A stretch of 5,784 bases of DNA, taken from assembly GCA_002396005.1 (NCBI GenBank), contig DGVW01000043.1, forward strand, positions 1 to 5,784. Reading direction: 5' to 3'. Positions within the stretch are counted from its first letter, which is position 1; each line of letters starts with the position of its first letter. The notes below the pieces were generated by a model, which did not search any database, was not told where the DNA came from, and was given only the letters and a program-made list of their open reading frames with translations. Below, piece by piece: positions 5,695-5,784 of this stretch. This DNA is from Oribacterium sp. UBA4274 (GTDB lineage Bacteria; Bacillota; Clostridia; Lachnospirales; Lachnospiraceae). A program made the position numbers and the translations under genes.

Positions 5695-5784
5695 GAATGT
5701 ATAAATCCGTGGTACCACTCATATTACCTTTTATAAAGGTCACTTTTCACATACCAGCATATGTGCTGCCTGATAACGGTGCAG
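5657..5784 (-). promoter_or_regulatory. T-box riboswitch leader controlling the ABC importer (3' part; truncated by window edge)
   Basis: T-box leaders sense uncharged tRNA: the tRNA's NCCA end pairs with the UGGN bulge, stabilises an antiterminator and allows transcription. The minus strand shows TGGTACCACGG (5717-5707), matching the T-box core. It is flanked by ATGAG (5722-5718), which can pair with CTCAT (5692-5688) to form the antiterminator; the same CTCAT is part of the terminator stem, so the two structures exclude each other. Just upstream is a 6-bp hairpin in the stem III position (ACCTTT/AAAGGT, 5740-5726), a further hairpin (CACATA/TATGTG, 5765-5748), and CCGTTATC (5779-5772), which I recall as a recurring T-box leader element. 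Stem I with the specifier codon is outside the window. TGGT predicts a tRNA with A73. Confidence 0.93.

Noticed and set aside
1..5784. CRISPR array, insertion sequence, toxin-antitoxin or defence genes
   Set aside because: No regularly spaced repeats, no transposase-like reading frame, no terminal inverted repeats and no small paired genes were seen on either strand.

Overview
The window looks like a piece of chromosome from a low-to-moderate GC Gram-positive anaerobe, most likely Clostridia and plausibly Lachnospiraceae. The reasons are a T-box leader, strong AGGAGG/GGAGG ribosome binding sites, a lipoprotein solute receptor, a class II EPSP synthase and a Cytidylate_kin2-type kinase. The taxonomic placement is inference. 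Everything convincing is encoded on the minus strand, so the genes read from right to left; no plus-strand gene is credible.

Layout in transcription order. (1) At the right edge, 5784-5657, is the 3' half of a T-box tRNA-sensing leader: the core T-box sequence TGGTACCAC, an antiterminator strand, and a strong terminator that competes with it. Stem I and the specifier codon lie outside the window. (2) A 142-nt stretch leads to a three-gene ABC importer of the TrpXYZ-like type: a lipoprotein substrate-binding protein (5514-4378), a permease (4128-3175) and an ATPase (3182-2367). A structured 249-nt gap with a long hairpin separates the receptor from the permease, while the permease and ATPase genes overlap by 8 nt. 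(3) A rho-independent terminator (2325-2287) ends the importer operon. A near-consensus promoter (2309-2281) is embedded in the same bases and starts the next operon. (4) That operon holds a cytidylate-kinase-like protein (2242-1604) followed by aroA, with stop and start sharing one base (TGATG), and ends in a clear terminator (198-152). (5) At the left edge a promoter (79-51) precedes the first 21 nt of a tRNA gene, probably tRNA-Glu, which runs out of the window.

How the genes fit together. The importer family and the neighbouring shikimate gene aroA both point to aromatic amino acid supply: uptake under tRNA-charging control, next to synthesis of the chorismate precursor EPSP. The variable T-box base (TGGT) predicts a tRNA with discriminator base A73. 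That fits tRNA-Tyr or tRNA-Phe better than tRNA-Trp, which usually has G73, so the importer may not be a tryptophan transporter. The specifier codon, just beyond the right edge, would settle this. I see no CRISPR array, mobile element or clearly new system; the most informative points are the T-box specificity, the structured gap inside the importer operon and the kinase-aroA arrangement.
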